64,000 nt of DNA, taken from Massilia alkalitolerans DSM 17462. GTDB taxonomy: Bacteria > Pseudomonadota > Gammaproteobacteria > Burkholderiales > Burkholderiaceae_D. A program made the translations under genes and the position numbers. Below, piece after piece: positions 35,926 to 44,498 of this stretch. Location: the NCBI RefSeq assembly GCF_000427785.1, contig NZ_ATYR01000025.1, forward strand, positions 1 to 64,000, given 5' to 3'. Numbering within the stretch: the first letter of the stretch is position 1; the number at the start of each line of letters is the position of its first letter. The notes beneath the pieces were generated by a model. It did not search any database. It had not been told where the DNA came from and worked only from the letters and a program-made list of their open reading frames with translations.

Positions 35926-37227
35926 CTACGCTCCCGGGTTTGACTCTTGCTCTGGAATTGGTCGCACAACCAGGAACTGGTACAACATGGCGCTGACGAA
36001 GGCAATGCCGGCGCCGGCCAGCAAGGCTGGCACGAAGGACCAGGCCTGCGCCATGTAACCGGTAAAGATCGGCGCCAATGCACTCCCGATGAACCCGCCA
36101 AAATTCTGGATCGCGCCGAGCGAGGCGATACGGCTGCGCGGCGCCACGACCGTGACCAGCGACCAGGAACAGGCCGATGCAGCATTGGCCAGGAAGATGA
36201 CCACCGAGATGCAGGCAATGGCCAGGGTATTGCTCTCGACCAGAGCGGCCGGGATCGTGAACGCTACCATGCCCAACATGGCGATCACCACCGCCGTACG
36301 ACGCCCCGCCAGGACCGATGATGCGCGCCGTGTGATCTGGTCAGACGCCCAGCCGGCCGTCAAGGCGCCGGCGAAGCCGCAAAGGAAGGGAATCGTTGCC
36401 GCCACACCGACATAGGCGACGTCCATGTTGCGCTCTGCACGCAGGTAGCCCGGCAGCCAGGTCAGGTAGACCCAGTTGAGATAGACCGATCCGAAGAAGC
36501 CGAGCAGCATGCCCCAGGTCGCGCGGTGCCGGAACAGGGCGAGCCAGGAGGCGAAGCCTGCTTTCGGCGCCTCTTCCACCGTTTGGCCTTCATCGAGATA
36601 CGCTAGCTCCTCCGCGGACATCTGCTCGCGCACCGGGTCGCGATACAGCATCACCCAGACAACTGCCGCCACGATGCCGAGCGCGCCGGTGACAAAGAAT
36701 GCCCAGTGCCAGCTGGTGGCGGCAATCAGGGGCGACAGGCACAGCGGTGCGAGCGCAAAACCCAACGGGGACGCCGAGTTGTAGATGCCTGTCGGCGTCC
36801 CACGTGCCTTGATCGGAAACCAATTGCTCACAACCCGCGCAGCCGCCGGGAATTGTGGCGCCTCGCCGATACCGAGCACGACGCGGGCAAGCACGAACCA
36901 GCCGAAGGTCGAGACAAGGCCGCCTGCGGCTTGTGCCAGTGACCACAGTACCAAGCCTGCGCCGAGCAACCAACGCGGCCCGATCTTGTCGATCAGGGCG
37001 CCGACCGGCAGCTGGCACAGTGCGTAGCTCCAGGAGAAGGCCGACAGCAGTAAACCCATCTGGCCAAGCGAGAGACCGAGGTCGGCGCGGATGAACTCGT
37101 TGGCGACGGCAAGCGTTGCGCGGTCGAGGTAGTTAATGACGCCAGTAACGACCAGCAGGACCAGTGCGATGGTCTGGCGGCGACGGATGCGTGGAGGCGT
37201 AACTCCATAGGAAGGGGATGCGTTCAT
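35926..37227 (-). CDS. MFS transporter, anion:cation symporter (ACS) type
   Basis: A 433-aa twelve-helix major facilitator carrier. The N-terminal TM1 region VVTGVINYLDRATLAVANEFI and the loop GALIDKIGPRWLLGAGLVLWSLAQAAGG, together with VLGIGEAPQFPAAARVVSNWFP, are the marks of the ACS family (galactonate, glucarate, phthalate, 4-hydroxyphenylacetate carriers). The substrate is not clear; no catabolic genes adjoin it. Confidence 0.88.
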   Translation of the reverse strand: MNASPSYGVTPPRIRRRQTIALVLLVVTGVINYLDRATLAVANEFIRADLGLSLGQMGLLLSAFSWSYALCQLPVGALIDKIGPRWLLGAGLVLWSLAQAAGGLVSTFGWFVLARVVLGIGEAPQFPAAARVVSNWFPIKARGTPTGIYNSASPLGFALAPLCLSPLIAATSWHWAFFVTGALGIVAAVVWVMLYRDPVREQMSAEELAYLDEGQTVEEAPKAGFASWLALFRHRATWGMLLGFFGSVYLNWVYLTWLPGYLRAERNMDVAYVGVAATIPFLCGFAGALTAGWASDQITRRASSVLAGRRTAVVIAMLGMVAFTIPAALVESNTLAIACISVVIFLANAASACSWSLVTVVAPRSRIASLGAIQNFGGFIGSALAPIFTGYMAQAWSFVPALLAGAGIAFVSAMLYQFLVVRPIPEQESNPGA

Positions 37228-37399
37228 CCCGTGATGCTACCAACGAATATTGATCAAACGAAAGGAATTTTCATTCGGCAAAATTTTGACCCAGGTTTGC
37301 CAACGCAATGACGCCAGAACGCAACTGTAATATTGTTGATGAGATATTGAACAAGATTTAGACTATGGGGATCAATGATCCGACCAGTTTCAAGTCCAC

Positions 37400-38209
37400 G
37401 TGCCATCCCAATCAAAAGACACGACTCCATGGAGCGATGCTGAGCTAGGAGCTGCCATCAAGGCATACCTGGGCATGCTTCACAAGGAGCTCAGTGGGAT
37501 TGCCTACAACAAGGCTGCGGTGAATCGTGATCTGCGTGCCGGTGCATTAGCTGCCCGCACTGAAGGCTCCGTCGAGTTCCGAATGCAGAACATCTCTGCC
37601 GCGTTATACGAGCTGAAAATGCCCTATATCGCCGGCTATAAGCCAGCTCGTAACATCGGCTCGGATGTCAAAGAAAAGATGAGCGCCTTGCTGAGTGCCT
37701 ACGGCGTCGAATCGCTGGAGCCATACGTGCCGACGGCCGATGGCAATTCGCTTGAGGCGCGTGTTTCCGAATTACGACAGCGACACTTGGGTGCCATTCC
37801 ACGTGGATCGATAGCTCCTGGCGTGAGTACATCGACCGTCACGACATTCGTGCGCGATCCCGCAGTCAAGGCATGGGTTCTACAAGCCGCTAACGGCAGC
37901 TGCGAAGCTTGCGGCAGCCCAGCTCCGTTTATCGGAACCGATGGCTTGCCATATCTCGAAGTCCATCACGTCATGCCATTGTCGAGTCACGGTTCGGATA
38001 GGACGACAAACGCTGCTGCCCTTTGTCCAAACTGCCACCGCCGCTGTCATCATTCGATAGACCGGGACGAATTCAAGATCATGCTATACGAACGGATTCC
38101 ACGCTTGATTCTCGAGGTTCCCGAGCCTCATGGCCATGCCGCCGCAGAGCCAATGCATTCGGAAGTCAATTCGGCTCTTTTGCAAGTAGTGCCATCGACC
38201 TCCGGCTGA
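37400..38209 (+). CDS. HNH endonuclease (McrA-like), solitary
   Basis: 269 aa from a GTG start. The C-terminal HNH domain is complete: CEAC, LEVHHVMPLS (the HH pair), NAAALCPNCHRRCHHS. The N-terminal region (WSDAELGAAIKAYLGML, EFRMQNISAALYELKMPYI) recurs in many HNH proteins linked to restriction of modified or foreign DNA. No methylase or partner lies beside it. Its GC and codon use are lower than its neighbours, and it overlaps the convergent flavin reductase by 44 bp, so it looks acquired. Cuts probably modified DNA, but this is inferred. Confidence 0.8.
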   Translation: MPSQSKDTTPWSDAELGAAIKAYLGMLHKELSGIAYNKAAVNRDLRAGALAARTEGSVEFRMQNISAALYELKMPYIAGYKPARNIGSDVKEKMSALLSAYGVESLEPYVPTADGNSLEARVSELRQRHLGAIPRGSIAPGVSTSTVTTFVRDPAVKAWVLQAANGSCEACGSPAPFIGTDGLPYLEVHHVMPLSSHGSDRTTNAAALCPNCHRRCHHSIDRDEFKIMLYERIPRLILEVPEPHGHAAAEPMHSEVNSALLQVVPSTSG

Positions 38210-38732
38210 CCACCTTCCCCGCCACCATGAACACGCCCTCGCCGGTGTAGTGCACGGTCTCGGGATGCCTGGGCGTACGCGCCGCCCGCGCCGCGATCAC
38301 TTCCCAGATGAAGAAGTTGTACTTGTCCACCAGGCTGTCGTCATGCAGCCGGCAGGCGAAGTGGGCGTAGCATTCGCGGATGGCCGGCGCTGCGACGCCC
38401 TCCACCGCCTCTGGCGTCAAGCCGAAGCGCTCCAACTTGTCGACCTCAAGGCCAGACGTGGTGCCAACGCCCACTACCGCATCCAGCAGCGCCGTGGTCG
38501 GCAGATTGATCACACACTCTCGGCTTTGCCGCACCAGCTCGAAGCTGTGGTTGCTCGATGCGATCACGCAGCCCACCAGCGAGGGCGAGAACTCCATCGC
38601 GGTGTGCCACCCCATGGTCATGATGTTGCGCCGCCCTTCCCAGCTCGAGCTGACGAGCACGATCGGCCCCGGTTCTAGGTAGCGGCGGATCTTCTCCAGC
38701 GGGACATCCTGCTTGGTGGCGGTTCGTGCCAT
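38166..38732 (-). CDS. flavin reductase-like (FMN-binding) protein
   Basis: A 188-aa protein of the flavin reductase/DIM6-NTAB family. Typical stretches are PGPIVLVSSSWEGRRNIMTMGWHTAMEFSPSLVGCVIAS and ECVINLPT. Probably reduces or carries FMN in the cytosol. A good ribosome binding site (aggga) precedes the ATG. Its 3' end overlaps that of the HNH gene on the other strand by 44 bp. Confidence 0.85.
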   Translation of the reverse strand: MARTATKQDVPLEKIRRYLEPGPIVLVSSSWEGRRNIMTMGWHTAMEFSPSLVGCVIASSNHSFELVRQSRECVINLPTTALLDAVVGVGTTSGLEVDKLERFGLTPEAVEGVAAPAIRECYAHFACRLHDDSLVDKYNFFIWEVIAARAARTPRHPETVHYTGEGVFMVAGKVVSRRSMALLAKEPN

Positions 38733-38831
38733 GCCTTCCTCCCTCGCGTACGTTTGCCTGAGGCAACCCGGGATTTCAGGGCTGAGTTGCTATAGTAAGA
38801 CGTATCAGATATCAGCCGGAGCACGACCAAA

Positions 38832-39374
38832 ATGCGACTTCTTCGCCAAGCCGCCATCATCCTCGGAGGGACTTTGGTTTCCACAATCGCCATCGCCGCG
38901 CCTGAACAGCAGGCCGCGGCCTTCATGAATATCTATTCGATGCACTGCCTGAAGTACCTGCACGACTTCGACGGCCTGCGCAAGCAGCTCTCGAGCTTCC
39001 CCCAGCTCCCCGCCGAGGCCGCGGCCGTGTTCCTGCAGGGCGCCAAGGGCAATGCCTGGTCGGTGCCGAGCCAGCACGGCCAGTTCATCATGGTCGTCCA
39101 TTCGGACAAGAACCTGTGCGCGCTGTACGCCAAGACAGTGCCGGCCGCGACGGTCCAGGCGATGTTCGAAAAGACGGTGGGCAAGGCCCCCGAGCCTTTC
39201 CGCAGCGAGCGCAAGCGCAATACCTCGGAAAAGGGGCCGGACGGCGTCAAGAGCACCGTCGCCTATGAATGGAGCACGGACAAGTCGCCGCGCAAGCCGC
39301 TGTTCGCGCTTACCACCACCACCAGCAAGAACAGCGTGGCGCAGGGCGTCGCTACCGCGGCGATCGGCCACTAA
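38832..39374 (+). CDS. secreted protein, unknown function
   Basis: A 180-aa protein with a clear signal peptide (about 1-22, ending IAIAA). The mature part has two cysteines and the pattern FMNIYSMHCLKYLHDFDGLRKQL, and AWSVPSQHGQFIMVVHSDKNLCALYA. It resembles the NMCC_0638-type family of betaproteobacteria, from memory only. Function unknown. Confidence 0.6.
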   Translation: MRLLRQAAIILGGTLVSTIAIAAPEQQAAAFMNIYSMHCLKYLHDFDGLRKQLSSFPQLPAEAAAVFLQGAKGNAWSVPSQHGQFIMVVHSDKNLCALYAKTVPAATVQAMFEKTVGKAPEPFRSERKRNTSEKGPDGVKSTVAYEWSTDKSPRKPLFALTTTTSKNSVAQGVATAAIGH

Positions 39375-39397
39375 AGCCACCGCCGCGGCGCTGCTGC

Positions 39398-40492
39398 TTA
39401 CGGCAGCCTGATCTTGATCACTGCGTGGCCCGAGGTCAGGTACAGGTTGCCCTTGCCGTCGTTGGTGATGCCCCGGATCGGCGCCAGGCTGCCCGGCAGG
39501 TTCCCCGGCTGCAGCGTGTCCTTGCGTGTGGTGCCGGCGAGCGTCGTCACGACGCCCTCCGGCGTGATCTTGCGCACCAGGTTGTTCACCGCGTCGGATG
39601 CGTAGACATTGCCCTGCGGGTCGACCGTCAGCGCCACCACTTCCTCGAAGGTTGCCGCCGTGCCGCTGCCGTTGACCGCGCCGCGACCGTTCGGTGCGCC
39701 CGCCAGCGGGGTCAACACGTTGGCGTTGACGGTCAAGGGATTGAAGCTGCGGCTGATCCGGCGCTGCAGGTCGAACACGTAGACATTGTTGTTGCTGTCG
39801 ACCGCCACGCCGCGCGCTTCGGCGGTGCGGGTGCCGATCAGGTCCTGGGCCACCTCGACACCTTCCAGCATGCCCGTCGCCCCGGCCACGATGCGGCGCG
39901 TGCTAACGCCGTTCGTCACCAGGATGTGGTCGCGCGCGTCGGCCGCGATCCCTTTCGGGACCAGCACCGGTAAGCTGCCTGCGGTGACGTTGCTGCCGAC
40001 CGGGATAGTTGCCACCGTAGCCACCTGGCCCGCGCTGCTCACACTGCGGATGCGCATCTCGTCCGTGACGAATAGGGTGCCGCTGCTGTTGATCGCCAGC
40101 GCCAGCGGCTGGACGAAGCGCGCGCGGTCGCCGGGGCCGTCGACGTACTGGCTGGTACCCGGCGCGCCGGCCAAGGTGCTGACGGCGCCCGCCGGCGTGA
40201 TCTTGCGGATGGCGTCGTTGCCGGTGTCGGCCACGTACAGGTTGCCGGCGGCGTCGATGGCGATGCCGGTGGGGCCGTTGAAGCGCGCGGCCTCGCCGGT
40301 GGCGTTGGTGCTGCCGGATTCCGTGGCGCTGCCGGCAACGATGCTGATGGCGGCCTGCGCGGGCGGCTGATCGTCGTCATCGTCGTCCTTGGGCGGATGG
40401 TCGCCGCAGGCGGCCAGCAGGAGCACCAGTGCCGACGCTCCCAGTACCTTCACGCGCATGCGCGCAGTCTTTGCCACCGCCGGTCGCTTCAT
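39398..40492 (-). CDS. NHL-repeat lipoprotein
   Basis: A 364-aa lipoprotein: signal with lipobox (LLLAACGD, Cys about 29), an aspartate run (DDDDDD) and then a beta-propeller of NHL repeats such as ARFNGPTGIAIDAAGNLYVADTGNDAIRKITPAG and GGVVTTLAG-like units. NHL propellers bind other proteins, sugars or nucleic acid; here outside the inner membrane. Single gene, convergent with the previous secreted protein. Confidence 0.82.
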   Translation of the reverse strand: MKRPAVAKTARMRVKVLGASALVLLLAACGDHPPKDDDDDDQPPAQAAISIVAGSATESGSTNATGEAARFNGPTGIAIDAAGNLYVADTGNDAIRKITPAGAVSTLAGAPGTSQYVDGPGDRARFVQPLALAINSSGTLFVTDEMRIRSVSSAGQVATVATIPVGSNVTAGSLPVLVPKGIAADARDHILVTNGVSTRRIVAGATGMLEGVEVAQDLIGTRTAEARGVAVDSNNNVYVFDLQRRISRSFNPLTVNANVLTPLAGAPNGRGAVNGSGTAATFEEVVALTVDPQGNVYASDAVNNLVRKITPEGVVTTLAGTTRKDTLQPGNLPGSLAPIRGITNDGKGNLYLTSGHAVIKIRLP

Positions 40493-40575
40493 CGTCTTCT
40501 CCAGGATTCGATGGGCAAAATGCTAGCACGGGACGGTTGCTGCGACGGGACGAATGTTCATGTCGTCCGCATGAA

Positions 40576-42225
40576 TCAAGCGTCCTGCGTGCCCCCGCTC
40601 ATGCGATCAAGGAACTGCACCGAAGCACGCTCGCTCATCACCAGCACCAGCTTCAGGCGCGCACGCGTCATGCCGACGAACAGTTTTCTCAGCGTGAGTT
40701 CGTCCATCTCCTCGAAGTCGATCTCGGTGAAGATCAGCGCCGGCGCCGACTGGCCCTTGAAGCGGTACACCGATTCCGCCAGCAGTCCGCCCTCGCGGAA
40801 CACCGGGTTGCCGAACAGGTCGTAGGCGCCGGTGAAGGAGCGCAGCGTGTGCGCATCGCTCAGTTTATCGAGCTTGAGGATGGCCGATTTTTCCCTGCCG
40901 CGGAAGGAGCAGATCGCGATGTCCTGGCGCCCGAAGCCCGCGGCCAGGCACAGGGTCACGGCGCGCCGGGTCTGCGACAGCATGGCCTCCACGTCGCCCT
41001 CCGGGTAGGTGAGCTCCTCGATGTCGGCGCCCTTGAACGGGCTGCCCGCCTCCACCGGCTGGCTGACGGCGCCGATCGAGCCGAGCATCTGCACCACTTC
41101 GCGCGGACTGCGGTAGTTGGTGTTCGAGTGCAGCACCACCCAGCCGGGCAGCGGCACCATCTCCTTGCCGTACAGGTTCTGGTCCGGGTCTTCCAGCCAG
41201 ATGGCGCGGCCGCCCTCCCTGAGCATGCGCAGCACGATGTCGCGCCAGGTACTGGAAAAATCCTGGCCCTCGTCGACGATGACGACGTCGTACTGCCAGG
41301 TCTCGGGCAGGTCCGCTTCCACCAGTGCGCCCTCGATCTCGGCCCAGACGGTGGGCGCGCCGTAGTCCGGCGTCTTGCCCTGGGCGCGCAGCCAGGCGTC
41401 GCACAGCTCATGGAAGTTGGCGACCCGCCCGCCCGCGGGCACCAGGCGCTCGATGTGGTCGGCCAGCGGGCGGTTGAAGCAGACGTAGAGCGGGCGCAGG
41501 CCGGCGTCGATGGCGGCGGTGTATTCGGCCAGCGCCAGCTGGGTCTTGCCGCTGCCGGCGGTGCCCACCACGCGCAGGCGGAACGGAGAGAATTCGAGCC
41601 GGCGCGCCCAGGTGGCCAGGCCGCCCGACAGGCGCGTGACCATGCTGGTGGCGCAGCCGATCATCGAGCTCGGGTCCGGGCGCAGGCTCAGGGTGTCGCC
41701 GAGGTAGCGGGTAACCCGGTCGAAGTCTTCGGTGCGCGCGGTGATCGGCAGGATTTCCTTGATCTTCGCGCCCAGGCGGCCCTTGGTGGTGGCGTCGATG
41801 ATGTGGCTGGGGTCGATGCCGGCCTGCTGCGGGTCCTTCACGATGTAGTCGGGGCAGTACAGCAGGTAGTCGATCGACAGCTCGCCCTGGTAGCGCTTGG
41901 CGAAGCCTTCGATGGTGTGCAGGATCTGGTGGCGGATCTTGCGCGGCTTGCCCTGGTAGTTCTTGACCAGGCCATCCTTGCTCTCGTTCAGGAAGCCGGC
42001 GATCTGCTCGATCAGCAGCAGCCTGCCGTTCGGCGCGACGATGATGAAGTCGATGTCACCGTAGGCCGAGAAGCCGTGCTCGACGTTGGTCCAGTGGACG
42101 CCGTGGTAGATCTCGTAGGGCGTATCCGAGAGGCGCTTCTCGAGGAGCGTCAGGGTTTCGATTTCACGCGCGGCGGAACCGGTGACGGACATCTCGCGCC
42201 AGCCGGCAGGATGGATATGGGCCAT
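40576..42225 (-). CDS. NERD-domain superfamily I helicase-like protein
   Basis: 549 aa. The N-terminal about 130 residues fit a NERD nuclease-related domain (EIYHGVHW, DIDFIIVAPNGRLLLIEQI). Then comes an SF1 ATPase with Walker A GTAGSGKTQLAL (about 215) and Walker B VVIVDEGQDF. The C-terminal UvrD-type part has YRFKGQSAPALIFTEID and KLFVGMTRARLKLVLV. Such proteins are often linked to DNA repair or defence. No partner genes are seen next to it. It runs convergently toward none of the conserved genes and stands alone. Confidence 0.85.
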   Translation of the reverse strand: MAHIHPAGWREMSVTGSAAREIETLTLLEKRLSDTPYEIYHGVHWTNVEHGFSAYGDIDFIIVAPNGRLLLIEQIAGFLNESKDGLVKNYQGKPRKIRHQILHTIEGFAKRYQGELSIDYLLYCPDYIVKDPQQAGIDPSHIIDATTKGRLGAKIKEILPITARTEDFDRVTRYLGDTLSLRPDPSSMIGCATSMVTRLSGGLATWARRLEFSPFRLRVVGTAGSGKTQLALAEYTAAIDAGLRPLYVCFNRPLADHIERLVPAGGRVANFHELCDAWLRAQGKTPDYGAPTVWAEIEGALVEADLPETWQYDVVIVDEGQDFSSTWRDIVLRMLREGGRAIWLEDPDQNLYGKEMVPLPGWVVLHSNTNYRSPREVVQMLGSIGAVSQPVEAGSPFKGADIEELTYPEGDVEAMLSQTRRAVTLCLAAGFGRQDIAICSFRGREKSAILKLDKLSDAHTLRSFTGAYDLFGNPVFREGGLLAESVYRFKGQSAPALIFTEIDFEEMDELTLRKLFVGMTRARLKLVLVMSERASVQFLDRMSGGTQDA

Positions 42226-42314
42226 GGGTCGTCGGGTGCCTGTTTTTTAGATAGAAACATTGTAAGGCCGATCATGTTTGTTGCCAGCACCGTTGAACCG
42301 GATGGCCGCAGAAC

Positions 42315-42347
42315 CGTAGGGTGGTCGGCTTCGCCGACCACCCTACG
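42315..42347. repeat. single palindrome of the GTAGGGTGG family
   Basis: cgtagggtggtcggc, loop ttcg, gccgaccaccctacg: a perfect 14-15 bp stem. It shares the head GTAGGGTGG with the paired repeats near pssA and after dnaA. It stands between the NERD-helicase and the truncated desaturase. Confidence 0.85.
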
Positions 42348-42361
42348 AGTAGCCACGTAAT

Positions 42362-42622
42362 TCAACCGCAAACGAGCACATCTGCGCGCAGCTGTCCGCC
42401 TCCGCGTTCGCGCGTGACCATGCCGGTGGTGAGCCACAGCCAGAAGCGAAAGAAATGGGCAATCAGGGGATGCAGGGACAGGGCGCGGTGCGCCTGGTGG
42501 CGGTGCAGGTAGACGGTGACGGCCACGATGGTGACGTGCGTGGCCAGCAGGGTATAGGCGACGATGGCAAGGGGCGATGCCCCGCTCAGTCCATCGGCCA
42601 GGAAAAGCAGGAATCCATCCAT
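42362..42622 (-). pseudogene. truncated fatty acid desaturase (5' fragment)
   Basis: 86 codons. The beginning is a normal acyl-CoA/fatty acid desaturase: a transmembrane stretch and the first histidine box HRHQAHRAL, followed by FRFWLWLTTGMVTRE. In intact relatives this continues as WVAIHRKHHA; here the frame changes after TRE and stops 12 residues later, leaving out the remaining two histidine boxes and about 300 residues. A broken remnant; the break point lies near 42395-42405, close to the palindrome at 42315. Confidence 0.75.
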
Positions 42623-42713
42623 TGCGTGCTCCCGTGGTCAGCTACGGAAGCGAAGTATGCGCGCTTCCCGTCCCCGGGAAGCGCACGCCTGCGTTGCACA
42701 GGCTTGAGCGGGA

Positions 42714-42977
42714 TCAGCGGCGGCGCGGCGCCGGACGCGGACCCGAAGGACCACGGTTTTCGATGTGGCGGAAAGTGATCCGTGCCTTGTTCAGGTCATA
42801 CGGCGACATTTCCAGCGTGACACGGTCGCCCGCCAGGATGCGGATGTGGTTCTTCTTCATGCGGCCCGAGGTGTACGCGATCAGCTTGTGGCCGTTGTCG
42901 AGCTCAACGCGGAAACGCATTTCGGGCAGGATTTCGGACACCAGTCCGTTCATTTCGATCAGTTCTTCTTTTGCCAT
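42714..42977 (-). CDS. infA: translation initiation factor IF-1 (second copy type)
   Basis: An 87-aa OB-fold protein: MAKEELIEMNGLVSEILP, VELDNGHKLIAYTSGRMKKNHIRILAGDRV. It has a short basic C-terminal tail (GPRPAPRRR) not in E. coli IF-1. It lies outside the ribosomal-protein operon. Many Betaproteobacteria have two infA genes, and this fits the stand-alone one; the other copy is not in this window. A TATACT hexamer on the minus strand (43223-43228) is a possible -10. Confidence 0.93.
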   Translation of the reverse strand: MAKEELIEMNGLVSEILPEMRFRVELDNGHKLIAYTSGRMKKNHIRILAGDRVTLEMSPYDLNKARITFRHIENRGPSGPRPAPRRR

Positions 42978-43316
42978 GCTAGCTCCTTATGCTGTTGACG
43001 ACCCGCGCGGCGCACGGGTCGATGAAACGTCGGTCGCGCCGACCAGCAAAGTGCGGCGGCGTTGGTGCTGATGCTGGCCAGACCGGGGGCCAGGGTGGAG
43101 AGAGGGAAGCGCGCAGCCTGCAAATGGAAACGCAGGAGCGGAGGCTTGGGCGGCGGCGTAGCGCGATGTTGCAGATACGGAGCCGGGGGAAGTCGGAAGC
43201 GCTGCTTCGACGACAGACGACCAGTATACCAGCGATGGCGCTGCGCTGCAGAAAAGTGCCCTGTTCAAATATTGCCCGGTTGCTATACTGCCCACTTTGA
43301 TGGAGGCGTAACAAAC
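42978..43316. promoter_or_regulatory. divergent promoter region infA / class D beta-lactamase
   Basis: No gene is seen in this gap. Toward the beta-lactamase there is an extended -10, TGC TATACT (43281-43289), 28 bp before the start, with a poor -35. Toward infA a TATACT (43223-43228, minus) has a TGG before it. Both point to ordinary constitutive promoters. Confidence 0.45.
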
Positions 43317-44099
43317 ATGAAATACCTGATGGGGCTGGCCCTGCTGGCCGGTTTTGCGCTGCCGGGCGCTGGCCAGGCGGCAATCAGCTGCACGCTTCTG
43401 GTCGATGCCGAAACCGGCAAGGCCCTGGTGCGCGAAGGCCAGTGCGAGCAGCGCGTCACGCCTGCCTCGACCTTCAAGGTGGCGATCAGCCTGATGGGCT
43501 ACGACAGCGGCATCCTGGTCGATACGGCCACGCCGCAGCTGCCCTTCCGCGAAGGCTACGTCGACTGGCTGCCGGAATGGCGCACCGCGACCAACCCGGC
43601 CGGGTGGATGAAGCACTCGGTGGTCTGGTATTCGCAGCAGGTGACGACCCGGCTCGGCGCGGAGCGCTTCCAGTCCTACCTCGACCGCTTCGACTACGGC
43701 AACCGCGACGCCTCTGGCAACCCGGGCAAGAACGACGGGCTGACCCAGGCCTGGCTGGGCAGCTCGCTGAAGATCTCGGCCGACGAGCAGGCGGTGTTCC
43801 TGCGCAAGCTGGTCAACCGCACGCTGCCGGTCTCGGGCAAGGCGATCGACATGACAGCCTCGCTCATGCGCCACCGCATATTGCGCAATGGCTGGGACCT
43901 GTACGCGAAGACCGGCACCGGGTCGGAGCCGGGATCGCTGCCGCACGGATGGCTGGTGGGCTGGACCAGCGACGGCAAGCGCACGATCGTGTTCGCGCGC
44001 CTGGTGCAGGATGCACAGCGTGGGCCCGATGGACGAGCAGGACTGCGGGTGCGCGACGCCTTCATCAAGGAGCTGCCGCGGCTGCTCGAGAAGTTGTAG
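43317..44099 (+). CDS. class D beta-lactamase (OXA-type)
   Basis: 260 aa with a signal peptide (cut near GAGQA-A, about residue 21). All class D motifs are visible: STFK (active Ser with the carboxylated Lys), SVV, YGN and KTG (YAKTGTG). The enzyme hydrolyses beta-lactams in the periplasm; the spectrum cannot be read. The start at ATG 43317 is preceded by GGAGG. Not next to transposon or integron features, so it looks intrinsic to this chromosome. Confidence 0.92.
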   Translation: MKYLMGLALLAGFALPGAGQAAISCTLLVDAETGKALVREGQCEQRVTPASTFKVAISLMGYDSGILVDTATPQLPFREGYVDWLPEWRTATNPAGWMKHSVVWYSQQVTTRLGAERFQSYLDRFDYGNRDASGNPGKNDGLTQAWLGSSLKISADEQAVFLRKLVNRTLPVSGKAIDMTASLMRHRILRNGWDLYAKTGTGSEPGSLPHGWLVGWTSDGKRTIVFARLVQDAQRGPDGRAGLRVRDAFIKELPRLLEKL

Positions 44100-44121
44100 T
44101 GTGCACCGCACAAATTTCTGC

Positions 44122-44150
44122 TTGACAGGTGATCCATTCCTCTTTTAGAG
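44122..44150 (+). promoter_or_regulatory. leuA promoter
   Basis: TTGACA (44122-44127), a 16-bp spacer and TTTAGA (44144-44149). Transcription would begin near 44156, so the first short reading frame at 44159 would be almost leaderless. It lies about 350 bp before leuA. Confidence 0.55.
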
Positions 44151-44158
44151 TGGATCGC

Positions 44159-44239
44159 ATGTCCTTCCACCTGCATCTGTCGACTTCCCTACCTGCCGCC
44201 GGCGCGCTATCGCTGGCAGCCCTGCTACTACGCGCTTGA
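44159..44239 (+). CDS. putative leuA leader peptide 1 (Leu-rich)
   Basis: A 26-codon frame reading MSFHLHLSTSLPAAGALSLA then ALLLRA. It has eight leucines, four of them in the codon CTA, which is rare in this high-GC genome, ending in a Leu-Leu-Leu run (CTG CTA CTA). This is the design of attenuation leader peptides: leucine starvation stalls the ribosome. The E. coli leuL peptide also has a run of rare CUA codons. No strong ribosome binding site, but it sits at the expected transcript start. A small stem (ccggcg/cgccgg) follows at about 44257-44272. Confidence 0.6.
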   Translation: MSFHLHLSTSLPAAGALSLAALLLRA

Positions 44240-44300
44240 ATCAAGCCGTAGGTCCCGGCGCCTCCGCCGGCCGAACAAGCAGTCAAGGAAAGTCGTACCG

Positions 44301-44417
44301 ATGTCCAAGATTCCGTTTTACACCCCGTCGTTCTCCGCCACCGGCACCATGCTGGCAGTCGGCTCGCGCGCGCAGTTTCGTCTCCTGCTAAAGCTACTGA
44401 CCGGTTGCCGGGCCTAG
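44301..44417 (+). CDS. putative leuA leader peptide 2 (Leu cluster)
   Basis: A 38-codon frame starting at an ATG with a good ribosome binding site (aaggaaag, about 9 bp upstream). Near the end it reads RLLLKLLTGCRA with codons CTC CTG CTA AAG CTA CTG. A stem cgggcc / ggcccg spans its stop codon, and further GC-rich complementary stretches follow before leuA. Two Leu-rich small frames in tandem ahead of leuA are unusual. Leader function is inferred. Confidence 0.45.
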   Translation: MSKIPFYTPSFSATGTMLAVGSRAQFRLLLKLLTGCRA

Positions 44418-44498
44418 CGTTCGTGGCCCGTCCGGCAGCCTGCCGCCACACCACCGCCCCCACGGGCTCGTCGTGTCACCGCATCAGGAGCAAACGAA

